This document shows positions 53,883 to 63,516 of a DNA stretch of 63,516 nt, piece after piece. The stretch spans positions 145,610 through 209,125 of the forward strand of contig GL405246.1 of NCBI GenBank assembly GCA_000146855.1, given 5' to 3'. The translations under genes and the position numbers were made by a program. The notes under the pieces are model-generated. The model was given only the letters and a program-made list of their open reading frames with translations. It made no database searches and was not told where the DNA came from. Source of the DNA: [Eubacterium] yurii subsp. margaretiae ATCC 43715. Its GTDB lineage: Bacteria > Bacillota > Clostridia > Peptostreptococcales > Filifactoraceae. Numbering within the stretch: position 1 is the stretch's first letter; every line of letters begins with the position of its first letter.

Positions 53883-54806
53883 TCAACTTTGATAATCATC
53901 TTCGATTTGTCTTATTGATTTTTGCGACATCTGTTTCACTTCTTCGAGGACGAATTTTCTAAGTCTCTTATCAGATGCATTAATAGTCATATTTTTCGAC
54001 CAGAGCATGCTAAGTGTACGATAGTGTTTTTTGTTAAAGTGAAATATATCGACATTTAGTTTTGTAAGTTTTTCGCAGTATGATGTGATAGCTACGCCCA
54101 GACCGTTGGATACGAAATCTGCAAGCATTATGTCGCTTGTCACATAGTAGAGTATCTCCGGCGAAAAATTATAGTTTTCATATATCTTATTAATTGTTCG
54201 ATACATTGGAAACTTGGTGTGGAATGATATGAATTTTTCCCCAGTAAAATCTGATAGGTTGTCAAGTGGAGCATTAATCTCATATCTTCCCTTTGGAGCG
54301 ATTAGTACGAACTCTTCTCTGATTATAGGGTAGGATATGATGTCGGGATCTTCTACACGCAGTGCAAAGCCTGTTGAAACTTCGCCTTTTTTGATACTTT
54401 CGACCATTTTGGCAGTGTCCATCTGTAGGACTTCAAACTGTACATTTCTTGAGTTTTGCCTATTGTTGAATTTGTCAAGCAGTTGATACAAAAAGTCGAA
54501 ACTCAAGCTTGCAAGAGAGCCTATGACTGACTTACCCAGTATTTCTTGCTTTAGATATTTCATATCGTCCATTGATTTTTCGTATATTTTTAAGATGTCG
54601 TTGACATATTCCAAAAATATATATCCGTATCTTGAAAGTTCAATATTTCTACCTGACTTTTGGAAGAGGGGCAGACCTATCTCCTTTTCTATGGAAGATA
54701 TGGCATAGTTGATACTTGATGCTGATGTTAGTTGCTCTTCAGCAGCCATCATATAGTGCTCGTGTTTAGCAAGAGACTGAAAGTAGTATAGATGTTGGAT
54801 GTTCAT
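53883..54806 (-). CDS. LysR family transcriptional regulator
   Basis: 307 aa. N-terminal winged helix-turn-helix (MNIQHLYYFQSLAKHEHYMMAAEEQLTSASSINYAISSIEKEIGLPLFQKSGRNIELSRYG) and a periplasmic-binding-like effector domain (about 90-295). AGGAGCG precedes the ATG. It follows the 54819 gene after 12 bp on the same strand, so the two are likely co-transcribed. Target genes and effector are not evident; the usual divergent partner is missing. Confidence 0.92.
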   Translation of the reverse strand: MNIQHLYYFQSLAKHEHYMMAAEEQLTSASSINYAISSIEKEIGLPLFQKSGRNIELSRYGYIFLEYVNDILKIYEKSMDDMKYLKQEILGKSVIGSLASLSFDFLYQLLDKFNNRQNSRNVQFEVLQMDTAKMVESIKKGEVSTGFALRVEDPDIISYPIIREEFVLIAPKGRYEINAPLDNLSDFTGEKFISFHTKFPMYRTINKIYENYNFSPEILYYVTSDIMLADFVSNGLGVAITSYCEKLTKLNVDIFHFNKKHYRTLSMLWSKNMTINASDKRLRKFVLEEVKQMSQKSIRQIEDDYQS

Positions 54807-54818
54807 ATAAGACGCTCC

Positions 54819-55427
54819 TTATCGGTTGAGTTTTTTGTATTTTACTTTTGCTCCTACATATATATCACTTATCGTAGCTTCATTGTTATTTAATCCCCTT
54901 CCTTCACGAAGTTTGCTTTCCCGTATCTTGACTATTATCTGTGTATTGCTCAGGTAGTGCATTTTTAGTTTTTTCTTGTCAGGTCTTATCACCTTTATAT
55001 TCTTGTCAAAATCTTCAAAGACCTTGGGAGGATATACTATTTTACCTGGAGATATGTCACGATGAAAGAAGATATCGTCAGATTTTTCGGGTTTTGAAGT
55101 AGTAAAATACATGCTTCCTGCGTCTCTCATGGTAGGAACATTAGGGACCTTAAACTCGAGCAACAAGTCGCTACCAAAGTCATAGAGATAGTAGTTTTCG
55201 ACATACTCAGGATTTTCACCCATTCTTAAGATGTAGGATACAAACCCATATTGGCACTGTGCACTTGTGAGCAAAAGGAAGATTAAAGAAGACGCAACAG
55301 CCACTATCTTGAAAAGCAATCTCCTACCAAATAATATTAAGTTGTCCGTAAGATCCAAGTCTTTGTCAAAATCAAATAGCTCTGCATCGGATATCTTCTC
55401 AATTTCTTCCAATTCTTCTTTATCCAT
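54819..55427 (-). CDS. Single-span membrane protein of unknown function
   Basis: 202 aa. An acidic cytoplasmic N-terminus (residues 1-33), one hydrophobic helix (about 38-55, FKIVAVASSLIFLLLTSAQC), and an outside domain of about 140 residues rich in beta strands. The helix ends in LTSAQC, which is a poor lipobox because of the long N-terminus. AGAGGAG precedes the ATG. Upstream partner of the LysR gene. Not recognised. Confidence 0.65.
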   Translation of the reverse strand: MDKEELEEIEKISDAELFDFDKDLDLTDNLILFGRRLLFKIVAVASSLIFLLLTSAQCQYGFVSYILRMGENPEYVENYYLYDFGSDLLLEFKVPNVPTMRDAGSMYFTTSKPEKSDDIFFHRDISPGKIVYPPKVFEDFDKNIKVIRPDKKKLKMHYLSNTQIIVKIRESKLREGRGLNNNEATISDIYVGAKVKYKKLNR

Positions 55428-55619
55428 TTTGCTCCTCTAAAATTTTATTTTTAATTGAATATGGTGTTAAAGTATGTTTCTTTGCTTTTTTAAATATTCT
55501 ATAAATATATGCAATACTTTCTTAGATTATGATGTTTACAATAAGTTATTAAAGCGATATTTAAAAAGCTATTATATGCTTAAATTCGTCAATATCATAA
55601 TTTATCCTAAGTCTTATTT

Positions 55620-57725
55620 CTAAACTATTGCAAAGTCAACTTCTCTAAACTCTTCTGATGTCCTTATTACCTTGACCTTGATTTTTTCGCCTATGGTATA
55701 TCTCTTTCCGCCATGTTTTCCTACAGCTGATAGAGTATCTTCGTCAAAGTTGTAAATGTCATCTTTCATGTCCACATATCTTATAAGACCTTCGACAGTG
55801 TTGTCCAATCTTGCAAAGATACCGAAGTTTGTAATAGATGATATTACGGCGTCAAAGTCTTCTCCGACAAATTTTTTCATATACTGAGCCTTTCTGAGGT
55901 CATCTACCATATTTTCAGCATTGTCGGCTTTTATCTCCATATCTGATGACTGCAAGGCAGATTTTCTTACTACAGTATCAAGATATGCTGCTCTTTTTTC
56001 ATCTATTTTGCCGTCCAAGAACTCTTTGATTATCCTGTGAATTTGGAGGTCTGGATATCTTCTTATAGGTGAGGTGAAGTGGCAGTAGTATTTGACAGAC
56101 AGTGAGAAGTGACCAAGGCATAATTCACTGTATCTTGCTTTTTTAAGTGAACGCAATAATAAGGTAGAAATGACTTCTTCTTCCTTCTTGCCTTCGAGTT
56201 TATCCAGTAAGTCTTGGAGTTGTCTTGGGTGTACATCGTCATCAATTCTAAGCTTGTAGTTGAACATCTCAAGTATAGGGGTGAGTTTTTTAAGCTTTGC
56301 CACGTCAGGATACTCATGCACCCTGTATACAAAAGGTATGTCCGCATAGAAAAACTGTTCTGCTACTGTCTGATTGGCAATAAGCATGAACTCTTCTATT
56401 ATCTTGTTGGCACGACGTCTTTCTTCCGGTCTGATATCAACGACATTTCTATTTTCATCCATTTCTATGGAGCTTTCAGGGAAGTTGAAGTCCATTGCTC
56501 CGTTTTCAAATCTTCTCTTTCTTAGTATCTGTGCCAATTCATCTGATAATGTCAAAAAGGTCCTAAGTTCTTCGCCTTTTTGTAGAACTGATTCGTCTCC
56601 GTTTTCCAAAAAGTCTGATACTTCTGTATATACAAGTCTTGCATGAGAGTTTATTATGGATTTGGTGATGTTATGAGATACGACCTTACCTTTTTTGTCT
56701 ATGTTCATTATGCAAGACAGTGTCAGTCTATCAACATTTGGATGTAGAGAGCATACTCCGTTTGAGAGTTTTTCAGGTAGCATAGGCACGACAGTATCTA
56801 CGAGATATACGGATGTACCACGATTGAAGGCTTCAGAGTCAAGGGCGGTATTTTCACGCACATATTCAGATACGTCAGCTATATGCACACCGAGTTTATA
56901 TGTTCCGTCATCAAGTTTTGATATTGAAATGGCGTCATCAAGGTCTTTTGCGTCCCATCCGTCTATTGTAAATGTGAATTCATCTCTCAAATCTTCTCTG
57001 CCGTCAGCTTTGATGTCATCTTCGTTTATCTTCTCACATTCTCTTAGTACTCTCTTTGGGAATTCTTCGCTAAGTTTGTTTTCTTCAAAGATTGCCTTGA
57101 AATATACGTCTTTGTCGTTTTTATCAGCTATTATCTTAGTTATTCTACCTTCGGCTTTTTTGTCGTTTTCAGGGAATTTTATTATTTCACATTCGACCAT
57201 GTCGCCTTCTTTTGCAAAGGTTCCATATTTTTTCGGAATGAAGATGTCAGATGTTATCTTTCTGCTAAGAGGTATGACAAAACCAAAGTCCTTTTGTTTT
57301 TGGTATCTGCCTATTACTACGGTCATATTTCTCTCAATAATTGAGATTATCTCACCTTCAGCATTGTTATCGCCTTCTTGCGGAATGGTGATTTTTACCA
57401 TGACCTTGTCCTTGTCCATGGCTGAAAGTGTGTATTTTTTCGGTATGAAGATGTCTTTTTCATCAAGCGAAGGGCGTACGAAAGCAAAGCCTTTTTGGTT
57501 CATAAGTACGATACCTGCCTTACATCCCAATTTTTCAGGTACTGTGTATTTTTGCTTTTTCGGTGTCTTCATCAGCAGTCCTTGTGCTACCATTTCTTCA
57601 AGCTGATTTGTGACATTTTCTACGTCATAATCATTTAGAAAATCGCAGATCTCAGGTACGCTAAGCGGATTAGTCTCAGCTGAAGAGAGATGTTCAATCA
57701 ATTCATTTGCAAAATTAACTTCCAT
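55620..57725 (-). CDS. rnr: Ribonuclease R
   Basis: 701 aa 3'-5' exoribonuclease that degrades structured RNA. Helix-turn-helix N-terminus, two cold-shock domains (FAFVRPSLDEKDIFIPKKY; FGFVIPLSRKITSDIFIPKKYG), the RNB catalytic domain with TIDGWDAKDLDDAISI (catalytic Asp cluster, about residue 255), and a C-terminal S1 domain (DAVISSITNFGIFARLDNTVEGLI). Lacks the basic tail seen in E. coli. AAGGAGG precedes the ATG. No smpB or ssrA is found downstream, unlike the common secG-rnr-smpB order. Confidence 0.95.
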   Translation of the reverse strand: MEVNFANELIEHLSSAETNPLSVPEICDFLNDYDVENVTNQLEEMVAQGLLMKTPKKQKYTVPEKLGCKAGIVLMNQKGFAFVRPSLDEKDIFIPKKYTLSAMDKDKVMVKITIPQEGDNNAEGEIISIIERNMTVVIGRYQKQKDFGFVIPLSRKITSDIFIPKKYGTFAKEGDMVECEIIKFPENDKKAEGRITKIIADKNDKDVYFKAIFEENKLSEEFPKRVLRECEKINEDDIKADGREDLRDEFTFTIDGWDAKDLDDAISISKLDDGTYKLGVHIADVSEYVRENTALDSEAFNRGTSVYLVDTVVPMLPEKLSNGVCSLHPNVDRLTLSCIMNIDKKGKVVSHNITKSIINSHARLVYTEVSDFLENGDESVLQKGEELRTFLTLSDELAQILRKRRFENGAMDFNFPESSIEMDENRNVVDIRPEERRRANKIIEEFMLIANQTVAEQFFYADIPFVYRVHEYPDVAKLKKLTPILEMFNYKLRIDDDVHPRQLQDLLDKLEGKKEEEVISTLLLRSLKKARYSELCLGHFSLSVKYYCHFTSPIRRYPDLQIHRIIKEFLDGKIDEKRAAYLDTVVRKSALQSSDMEIKADNAENMVDDLRKAQYMKKFVGEDFDAVISSITNFGIFARLDNTVEGLIRYVDMKDDIYNFDEDTLSAVGKHGGKRYTIGEKIKVKVIRTSEEFREVDFAIV

Positions 57726-57835
57726 GGAAAGCCTCCTTGCTTATGTAAGTGTTTATAAAATATAAGTAAAAAATTCATTGTATTTGTAATTATACTAAAT
57801 AGCTGTATATTATGAGTTTATTCTATGGCATACCA

Positions 57836-57943
57836 ATACTAAAATCTAATAAAATATTCTCGCTTCATTTATAAAAAAGTCATAACCCAAATATTTTAAA
57901 AAAATGGGCGAATATTATCTATAGGTTAAATAGATGATAGTAT
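57836..57943. repeat. R2 repeat, copy 4
   Basis: 108 bp, ATACTAAAATCTAATAAAAT to GGTTAAATAGATGATAGTAT, between rnr and smc. The remaining gap up to 58423 is AT-rich; AAAGGAGAATG at 58240 leads only to a four-codon ORF. Confidence 0.55.
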
Positions 57944-58423
57944 AAATTATGTTGTTATAAAAAAATAAATGAAATACAACCAAGTATAAAGTTTTCACAT
58001 AACTTATTATAGCATTAAATAAGCTAAAATTCAAATTATTTTGGGAGTGCCAAAGCATTTGTAAATCAGGGGGAATATTATAAGAAAAGTATAACAGATA
58101 CAATTATTTGGATTTGAAAGAAAATGAATAAAAAAATCATAAGTTATACAATCATATTTCTAATAGCTAAGAGTAGTTGTAAAACTTATAAAAGCTTGTA
58201 AGATAGATTTAGATAAAAAGCTATACTCGAAATTACCATAAAGGAGAATGAAAAATATTTGAAAATTATATAGCAATAATGATTTTTAAATATTCAATTG
58301 TAATTTAAAATTTTAGGAATATAATATAAATTTAAAATTGATTTTGAGGGGTAAAAATTTATCTCAAAGTAATATAAAGATAATAAGAATTCAACTAAAT
58401 TTTATAGATATTAAGGAAGAAAG

Positions 58424-61400
58424 ATGTATTTAAAAGCTATTGAAATAAGAGGTTTCAAATCTTTTATGGATAAGACGGTGATAAATCTGCCAAGGGGCAT
58501 GATTAGCATTGTAGGACCTAACGGCTCCGGCAAGAGCAACATACTTGACGCTATCCGCTGGGTACTCGGCGAGCAGAGTGTAAAGTCTCTCCGTAGTGAA
58601 AAAATGCAGGATGTCATATTTGCAGGTACTCAGTCCAAGAGTCAGCTTGGCATGTGCGAGGTGTCGCTTATAATAGACAATGAGGACAGGCAAATAGACA
58701 TTGAGTACACTGAGCTTGCCATTAAGAGAAAGACCTATAGAAACGGTGAAAGTCAGTTTTTCATAAACGGAAAAAAGTGCAGACTTAAGGACATAAGAGA
58801 GTTACTCCTTGATACCGGTATAGGTAAGGAAGGCTATTCGATAATATCTCAGGGCAGGATAGATGAGATAATAAGCAGTAACGGCTATCAAAAACGTGTC
58901 TTGCTCGAAGAGGCGTCAGGTATTGCAAAATACAGATACAAGAAAGAAGAGGGCGAAAAGAGCCTTGCTATAGCGTCTGAAAATTTGGAGCGTATCAACG
59001 ACATCTACAATGAGATAGAAAATCAGATAAAACCGCTGAAAATCCAAAAAGAAAAGGCACAAAAGTATCTGGAATATAAAAAAGAACTCCAAAGTCAGGA
59101 GATAAATAAGATACTCCTATCAAATGAAGAATACGAAAATGAACTTGCAAATTTAAGTAAGGACAGGGAAAGGCTTTTAGAAGAAGATGTAAGAACAAGG
59201 GAAGATTTTCAAGAAATTAGCGATAATCTTGCCAAACTCAAGGAAGAATCAGAATATATACAAAGGAAAAAAGAAGAACTCTACGAGAAAAAGTCAAGTC
59301 TAAGTGATAAAATCTCGCAAAATAAGATGCAGGTCTCTCTGAAACATGAAAATGTCAAGTCTCTTGAAAAAAATAACGACTTAATCCAAGAACAACTGCT
59401 ACAAAACAAAGACGAAATTGCAAAGATAAGGATAAAAATAGAAAATATCAACGAAAGCAAGCAAAAAATATCAGATAATATCAGCTACATCCAAAAAGAG
59501 ATAAGCGAAAAAGAGGAAAAAGAGCAAATCTACAAGGACAAAATCCAAGTACAAAACCGTGAAGTCCAAGCAAAAGAACAAAAAATCAAGGATGTAGAGT
59601 CTGAAATATCAAAGCTTACCATGAGGATGGAGTTTGTCCAAAACAATATCTCAGCCTTTGAAGAAAAGATAGGTCAGTATGATGAGAAAAATCAGGAATA
59701 TAGTGCAAAAATCAAAGAATTGGAAGACGAGATAGGTAAAAAAGAAAGTCAGCTCTTACAAAAAACAGATGAAATCTCCAAATTAAAAGAGAAATTACAG
59801 TATAATTCAGAGCAAAGGCAAAATTTAGATGAAGAAAATAGTAGAATTGCCAAGGAAATAAATCAGACAAGTCTAAATCTCAAAGACATAACAGCAAAGA
59901 CAGAGATGTTGGAAAATTTTGAAAATGACATGCAGGGATTTTCTAAAAATGTCAAAGTCCTTTTGAAAAATAATGACTTGGAAGGAATAGATAATGTAGT
60001 AGCCAATGTGATAACTGTCAAAAAAGGCTATGAAAAGGCGATAGAGCAACTCTTATACGGCAGACTTGAAAATGTGATTATTCAAAGGTCAATTCATGCC
60101 AAAAAAGCCATAGAATATCTGAAAAAAGAAAAGCTGGGCAGGACTACATTTTTGCCTCTTGATGTGATAAAGCCTTCATTTTTGAATTATAATGACAAGG
60201 GAGTAAAGGCTATAGATGTCGTAAGCTATGACAAAAAATATGAAAACATAGTGTCAAATCTTCTTGGTAGATATGTCATAGTGGACGATATGGATACAGC
60301 ACTTGAAATATCTGCAAAATACAAGCATAGTTTCAAAATATCTACAATCTCAGGCGATATATTCAACATAGGCGGCTCCATAACAGGAGGATTTTCGGCT
60401 TACAGCAAGGAGATATTCACAAGACGCAACACCATAGTCCAAAACAAGGAAGAAATATCCAAGATGAGAGAGTCTTTGAAAAAATTACATGAGGACTTGG
60501 AAAATGTTGATAACAAAATATCAGAGTTAAATGAAGAAACAGCAACTTTAAATGAGAATTTGCAGGATTGTAACAAGGAAATAAACGACTATCTCAGACA
60601 AAAAGACTCTGCAATATCTAAGAAAGAGCAGATTTCAAACCTTATGTCAAGTCTTTCTCAGGAAAAAAACGAGATAATCTCATCTAATGACAAGGCGCTA
60701 TCCTCTTACGAAAATGACAAACTTTCAAGAGAAAACTTGCAAAAAGACTATGAAAAATTAAGCGATGAATTTGAAAAACAAAGAGCAAGCCTTGAAGAAA
60801 GCGAGATAGTTTTAAACGAAACTTCAAAGCTTTTACACGAAAAAAGAATAAGACATAGCGTCATAGAAAAGGAGCTTGTAGCAATAGAAAATCAGCTGCT
60901 TGAGCTTGAGAGCACCTTGCAGTCAAACGACGAAAAAAGCGAAAATTCAAGTAGCAAGATGACAGCAAACAATCAGCAGATAGAAAGATTCCATGAGCTG
61001 ATTAAAGAACTTGAAAGTCAAAGCAAGACAATGGAAGAAGAAATAGAGGAGCTTCAAAGTAATTTTGCAAAGATAGGCGAAGGAGATATTAAAAACAGGG
61101 AAGCCATTGCAAAATTAAGCGAAGATAAGGAGAAAATCTCAAAACTGCAAGCAGAAGTCCAAAGTAAGATGATGAGAGCTGAAACGGAAGAGTCCAAGGT
61201 CAGATACAAGATGCAGATCTTATATGAGCAACTGTCTGAAAACTACGATATGGATATGTCCATGGCACTGTCTTACAAGGATGATATGGTGAAGGTGAGC
61301 CCAAGCGTCATAAAAAAACTCAAGGAAGATATTGCAAGCCTTGGAAATGTCAATATAGACTCAATAGAAGAATATAAGAAAATCGAAGAGAGATATCTAC

Positions 61401-61957
61401 TGTATAAGAGCCAAAAAGAGGACTTGGAAGATTCTATTACAAAGATAAGCAGTATAATAAAATCTCTTGAAAAAAGTATGATTCATGATTTCACTGAAAA
61501 CTTCGATATAATAAACAAGAACTTCGACTATATATTCAAGATATTATTTGGAGGAGGCAGTGCAAAGCTGATAATTGAAGATGAAAGTGACATTTTGGGC
61601 AGTAATATAGAAATATCTATTCAGCCTCCAGGCAAGAAACTGATAGGTCTTGCTATGCTTTCAGGTGGAGAAAAGGCACTGTCAGCCATAGCCCTTCTCT
61701 TTGCGATAATAGCCAAAAAGCCTGTACCTTTTTGTATATTGGACGAGATAGACGCACCACTTGACGATGCAAATATCTACAGGTACGTCACATATCTCAG
61801 TACACTTTCAGATACTACGCAGTTTGTCACTATAACTCATAGACGTACCACTATGGAAGCATCAAATTATATCTATGGTGTGACAATGCAGGAAAAGGGA
61901 ATATCAAATGTCATAAGCCTGAAACTTGAGGATGCCAAGGGCTATGTGGAAGATTAA
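58424..61957 (+). CDS. smc: Chromosome partition protein SMC
   Basis: 1177 aa. Chromosome condensation ATPase. Head: FKSFMDKTVINLPRGMISIVGPNGSGKSN (Walker A about 32-39), then two long coiled coils around a hinge (about 500-660, including YGRLENVIIQ and GGSITGGFS), then signature AMLSGGEKALSAIALLFAI and Walker B FCILDEIDAPLDDANIYRY at the C-terminal head. AAGGAAG precedes the ATG. Not flanked by rnc or ftsY, its usual neighbours; a 480-bp gap lies upstream. Confidence 0.97.
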   Translation: MYLKAIEIRGFKSFMDKTVINLPRGMISIVGPNGSGKSNILDAIRWVLGEQSVKSLRSEKMQDVIFAGTQSKSQLGMCEVSLIIDNEDRQIDIEYTELAIKRKTYRNGESQFFINGKKCRLKDIRELLLDTGIGKEGYSIISQGRIDEIISSNGYQKRVLLEEASGIAKYRYKKEEGEKSLAIASENLERINDIYNEIENQIKPLKIQKEKAQKYLEYKKELQSQEINKILLSNEEYENELANLSKDRERLLEEDVRTREDFQEISDNLAKLKEESEYIQRKKEELYEKKSSLSDKISQNKMQVSLKHENVKSLEKNNDLIQEQLLQNKDEIAKIRIKIENINESKQKISDNISYIQKEISEKEEKEQIYKDKIQVQNREVQAKEQKIKDVESEISKLTMRMEFVQNNISAFEEKIGQYDEKNQEYSAKIKELEDEIGKKESQLLQKTDEISKLKEKLQYNSEQRQNLDEENSRIAKEINQTSLNLKDITAKTEMLENFENDMQGFSKNVKVLLKNNDLEGIDNVVANVITVKKGYEKAIEQLLYGRLENVIIQRSIHAKKAIEYLKKEKLGRTTFLPLDVIKPSFLNYNDKGVKAIDVVSYDKKYENIVSNLLGRYVIVDDMDTALEISAKYKHSFKISTISGDIFNIGGSITGGFSAYSKEIFTRRNTIVQNKEEISKMRESLKKLHEDLENVDNKISELNEETATLNENLQDCNKEINDYLRQKDSAISKKEQISNLMSSLSQEKNEIISSNDKALSSYENDKLSRENLQKDYEKLSDEFEKQRASLEESEIVLNETSKLLHEKRIRHSVIEKELVAIENQLLELESTLQSNDEKSENSSSKMTANNQQIERFHELIKELESQSKTMEEEIEELQSNFAKIGEGDIKNREAIAKLSEDKEKISKLQAEVQSKMMRAETEESKVRYKMQILYEQLSENYDMDMSMALSYKDDMVKVSPSVIKKLKEDIASLGNVNIDSIEEYKKIEERYLLYKSQKEDLEDSITKISSIIKSLEKSMIHDFTENFDIINKNFDYIFKILFGGGSAKLIIEDESDILGSNIEISIQPPGKKLIGLAMLSGGEKALSAIALLFAIIAKKPVPFCILDEIDAPLDDANIYRYVTYLSTLSDTTQFVTITHRRTTMEASNYIYGVTMQEKGISNVISLKLEDAKGYVED

Positions 61958-61980
61958 TGATAGATGATAGATGATATTTA

Positions 61981-62097
61981 ATACTAATCACCACCTATAA
62001 TGCCATGGTTGTTATTTTACAAAATTATTTGTTTTGCAGATTATTAATAATCTTATTGTAATAAAATTACCATGGCTTTCTAATAGCTTTTTAGTAT
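61981..62097. repeat. R1-like repeat, divergent copy
   Basis: 117 bp, ATACTAATCACCACCTATAA to AATAGCTTTTTAGTAT, ends pairing through CCATGG (62003-62008 and 62070-62075). Centre unlike the other R1 copies. Confidence 0.5.
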
Positions 62098-62275
62098 AAA
62101 AAGAAGATGTTTAAATTTCTGATAAATTTTGAAAGAATATTAAGAAAAGAGTTCTGTATTTTATAGTAGATTTTAGTATTAATATTTGACAATATAAGCA
62201 GATTTGAAGTAGCATAATCTAAATTAATATTACTATTATGATGCTAAATATATAAACTTAAAAATGGGGGAGAAA

Positions 62276-63343
62276 ATGGACAAAAAATTAAATTTGAAAA
62301 TGCTTGAAGAATTGACACTTGCAAACGGAGTGTCAGGATTTGAAGATGAGGCAGTGGAAATAGCTAAAACATACCTTTCATCAACACTTGAAGTGCATAC
62401 TGACAGTATGCTCAATACCTATATAAAAAGAGGGAAAAATAATGAAAATCTTCCTACAGTGATGTTGGATGCCCATATAGACGAAGTGGGATTCATAGTA
62501 CAGTCCATTAAAGAAAACGGACTTATTAGAATAATACCTCTTGGCGGTTTTGTGGCACATAATCTGCCATCACATAGGGTAAAGATAAGAAATGCCGAAA
62601 ATAAGTTGATATCAGGAATAATTACAGGCTCACCTGTACATTATAAGGACAAAAATTCCGAGGTGACTACTGACAGTCTATTTGTGGATGTGGGAGCTGT
62701 AAACATTGACGAGGTGAAAAATATCTACAAGATAGGTATAGCAATGCCTGTAACTTTGGAAAGCGTGTTTGAATACGACGAAGAAACTGATATAGTAAAG
62801 GGCAAGGCTTTTGACTGTAGAGCCGGAGTATGCTCAGTTATAGAAATGATGAATGCTTTGGAAAAAGAAGAGCTTGCTGTAAATATAGTAGGAACTCTCA
62901 CAAGTCAGGAAGAAGTGGGTACAAGGGGTATCCAAGTTGCAGTAAACAAGGTAAAACCTGATATAGCAATAGTAATGGAAGGAACTCCTGCTGATGATAC
63001 ATTTGGAGAGAGCTATCAGATACAAACAAGGATAAAAAAAGGCCCTATGCTAAGACATATGGATCCAAAGATGATTGCAAATCCAAGATTCCAAAGATTT
63101 GCCCTTGATATTGCAAAAAAATATGACATAGCTTGTCAAGATGCAGTAAGAACAGGCGGCGGTACAAACGGTATGGCTATTCACACATCAAATGACGGAG
63201 TGCCGACTATAGTAATAGGAGTGCCTGTAAGATATCCTCATACAAGCAATGGAATAATAGCATATCAAGACTATGAAAATATGGTAAAGCTTGCAACAGC
63301 AATAATAAGAGAGCTTAATAGAGAAACTATACAAAAATTCTAA
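62276..63343 (+). CDS. M42 family metallopeptidase
   Basis: 355 aa zinc aminopeptidase. Metal site residues in VMLDAHIDEVGF (His, Asp), AFDCRAGVCSVIEMM (bridging Asp), TSQEEVGTRG (catalytic and metal Glu), VMEGTPADD and VRYPHTSNG (His). This is the glutamyl/deblocking aminopeptidase (PepA/FrvX/YsdC) type. GGGGGAGAAA favours ATG at 62276 over 62264. Monocistronic with a terminator. Likely forms a tetrahedral dodecamer and trims peptides; substrate preference not shown by sequence. Confidence 0.93.
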   Translation: MDKKLNLKMLEELTLANGVSGFEDEAVEIAKTYLSSTLEVHTDSMLNTYIKRGKNNENLPTVMLDAHIDEVGFIVQSIKENGLIRIIPLGGFVAHNLPSHRVKIRNAENKLISGIITGSPVHYKDKNSEVTTDSLFVDVGAVNIDEVKNIYKIGIAMPVTLESVFEYDEETDIVKGKAFDCRAGVCSVIEMMNALEKEELAVNIVGTLTSQEEVGTRGIQVAVNKVKPDIAIVMEGTPADDTFGESYQIQTRIKKGPMLRHMDPKMIANPRFQRFALDIAKKYDIACQDAVRTGGGTNGMAIHTSNDGVPTIVIGVPVRYPHTSNGIIAYQDYENMVKLATAIIRELNRETIQKF

Positions 63344-63406
63344 TTTATAAGATAATATTAAAACAAATTATTGCCATAATTTTTAATAATAAGAAATAGG
63401 CATGAA

Positions 63407-63439
63407 AAAAACCACTGTACTGCGAGTACAGTGGTTTTT
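63407..63439. terminator. Bidirectional terminator after the M42 peptidase gene
   Basis: Perfect 15-bp stem AAAAACCACTGTACT / AGTACAGTGGTTTTT with a GCG loop; T runs on both strands. Serves the gene at 62276 and the minus-strand gene running in from the right edge. Confidence 0.9.
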
Positions 63440-63455
63440 AATTAAAAAAATACAC

Positions 63456-63516
63456 TTATATGAGCAAACCGATATGGTTTACTATCTCTTTTGTTATATC
63501 CATTATACAACTGAGT
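63456..63516 (-). CDS. C-terminal end of a gene cut by the window edge
   Basis: On the minus strand an open frame enters from the right edge, reads ...LSCIMDITKEIVNHIGLLI and stops at 63456, 17 bp from the bidirectional terminator. The position fits a convergent gene end. Only about 19 residues are visible, so no function can be given. Confidence 0.45.
   Translation of the reverse strand, partial: LSCIMDITKEIVNHIGLLI

Noticed and set aside
55428..55619. smpB or tmRNA next to rnr
   Set aside because: The 190-bp gap downstream of rnr has no ORF or tRNA-like ends.
58240..58262. AAAGGAGAATG before smc
   Set aside because: Leads to a four-codon frame only; probably chance.

Overview
The window is AT-rich DNA with short intergenic gaps, frequent TTG/GTG starts, strong AGGAGG-type ribosome binding sites and intrinsic terminators. 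Gene content (K+-dependent type membrane pyrophosphatase, fused SecDF, fused MsrAB, Mini-III, ABC-F, BlaI/BlaR-type regulators, YvrJ/DUF1659/DUF2922 proteins, anaerobic-type cobalamin enzymes) points to an anaerobic low-GC Firmicute of the class Clostridia, possibly Peptostreptococcaceae-like. That placement is inference. No rRNA, tRNA, CRISPR array, prophage or intact transposase gene was seen.

Layout. 0.1-1.6 kb: an OGG-type DNA glycosylase and a 32-residue membrane peptide gene with its own promoter and terminator. 2-9 kb: seven tandem genes for one family of exported proteins of unknown function. 9.4-12 kb: a P-type Ca2+ ATPase. 12.2-14.7 kb: an amidase divergent from a small operon of sigma-like factor, YvrJ, DUF1659 and DUF2922. 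15-23 kb: a membrane protein, rpsD, a GGDEF/EAL protein, an HI0933-type flavoprotein, and yajC-secDF. 23.4-28.5 kb: a secreted repeat protein, cbiJ, cbiH, a ZIP metal transporter and a Fur-family regulator with a PerR-box-like operator. 28.7-41 kb: secG, hppA, metF-msrAB-pncB, rhomboid, a helical repeat protein, ABC-F, sortase and an LCP protein. 41.8-48.3 kb: an accessory block with an SdpI-like gene, blaI, an M56 (BlaR1-type) sensor whose exported part is three PepSY domains, and two secreted PepSY proteins. 48.4-63.5 kb: mostly housekeeping (glutaredoxin-like, nicotinamidase-like, mrnC, cysS, a stalk-domain protein, LysR, rnr, smc, M42 peptidase, and the end of one more gene).

The strongest candidate for an undescribed system is at 42.1-48.3 kb. 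Three transcription units share one operator, ATTCTAC-4-GTAGAAT, sitting on the spacer and -10 of each promoter. One unit encodes the BlaI repressor and the M56-PepSY sensor; the other two encode secreted PepSY proteins. The DNA around the start of the secreted genes matches the sensor's coding DNA at its last membrane helix, so the secreted proteins look like duplicated 3' ends of the sensor, with sensor Lys-Arg-Arg codons serving as the ribosome binding site. Each unit also ends in a related terminator. The block is bracketed by two inverted, equal-length (229 bp) elements with ACTCAACTTTCCCAC-type ends, and the outer flanks share ACTT, as expected if the whole 6.2 kb had moved as one unit.

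The intergenic regions also carry at least two families of short (about 90-130 bp) elements with imperfect inverted ends that begin ATACTAA and end TTAGTAT or TAGTAT.
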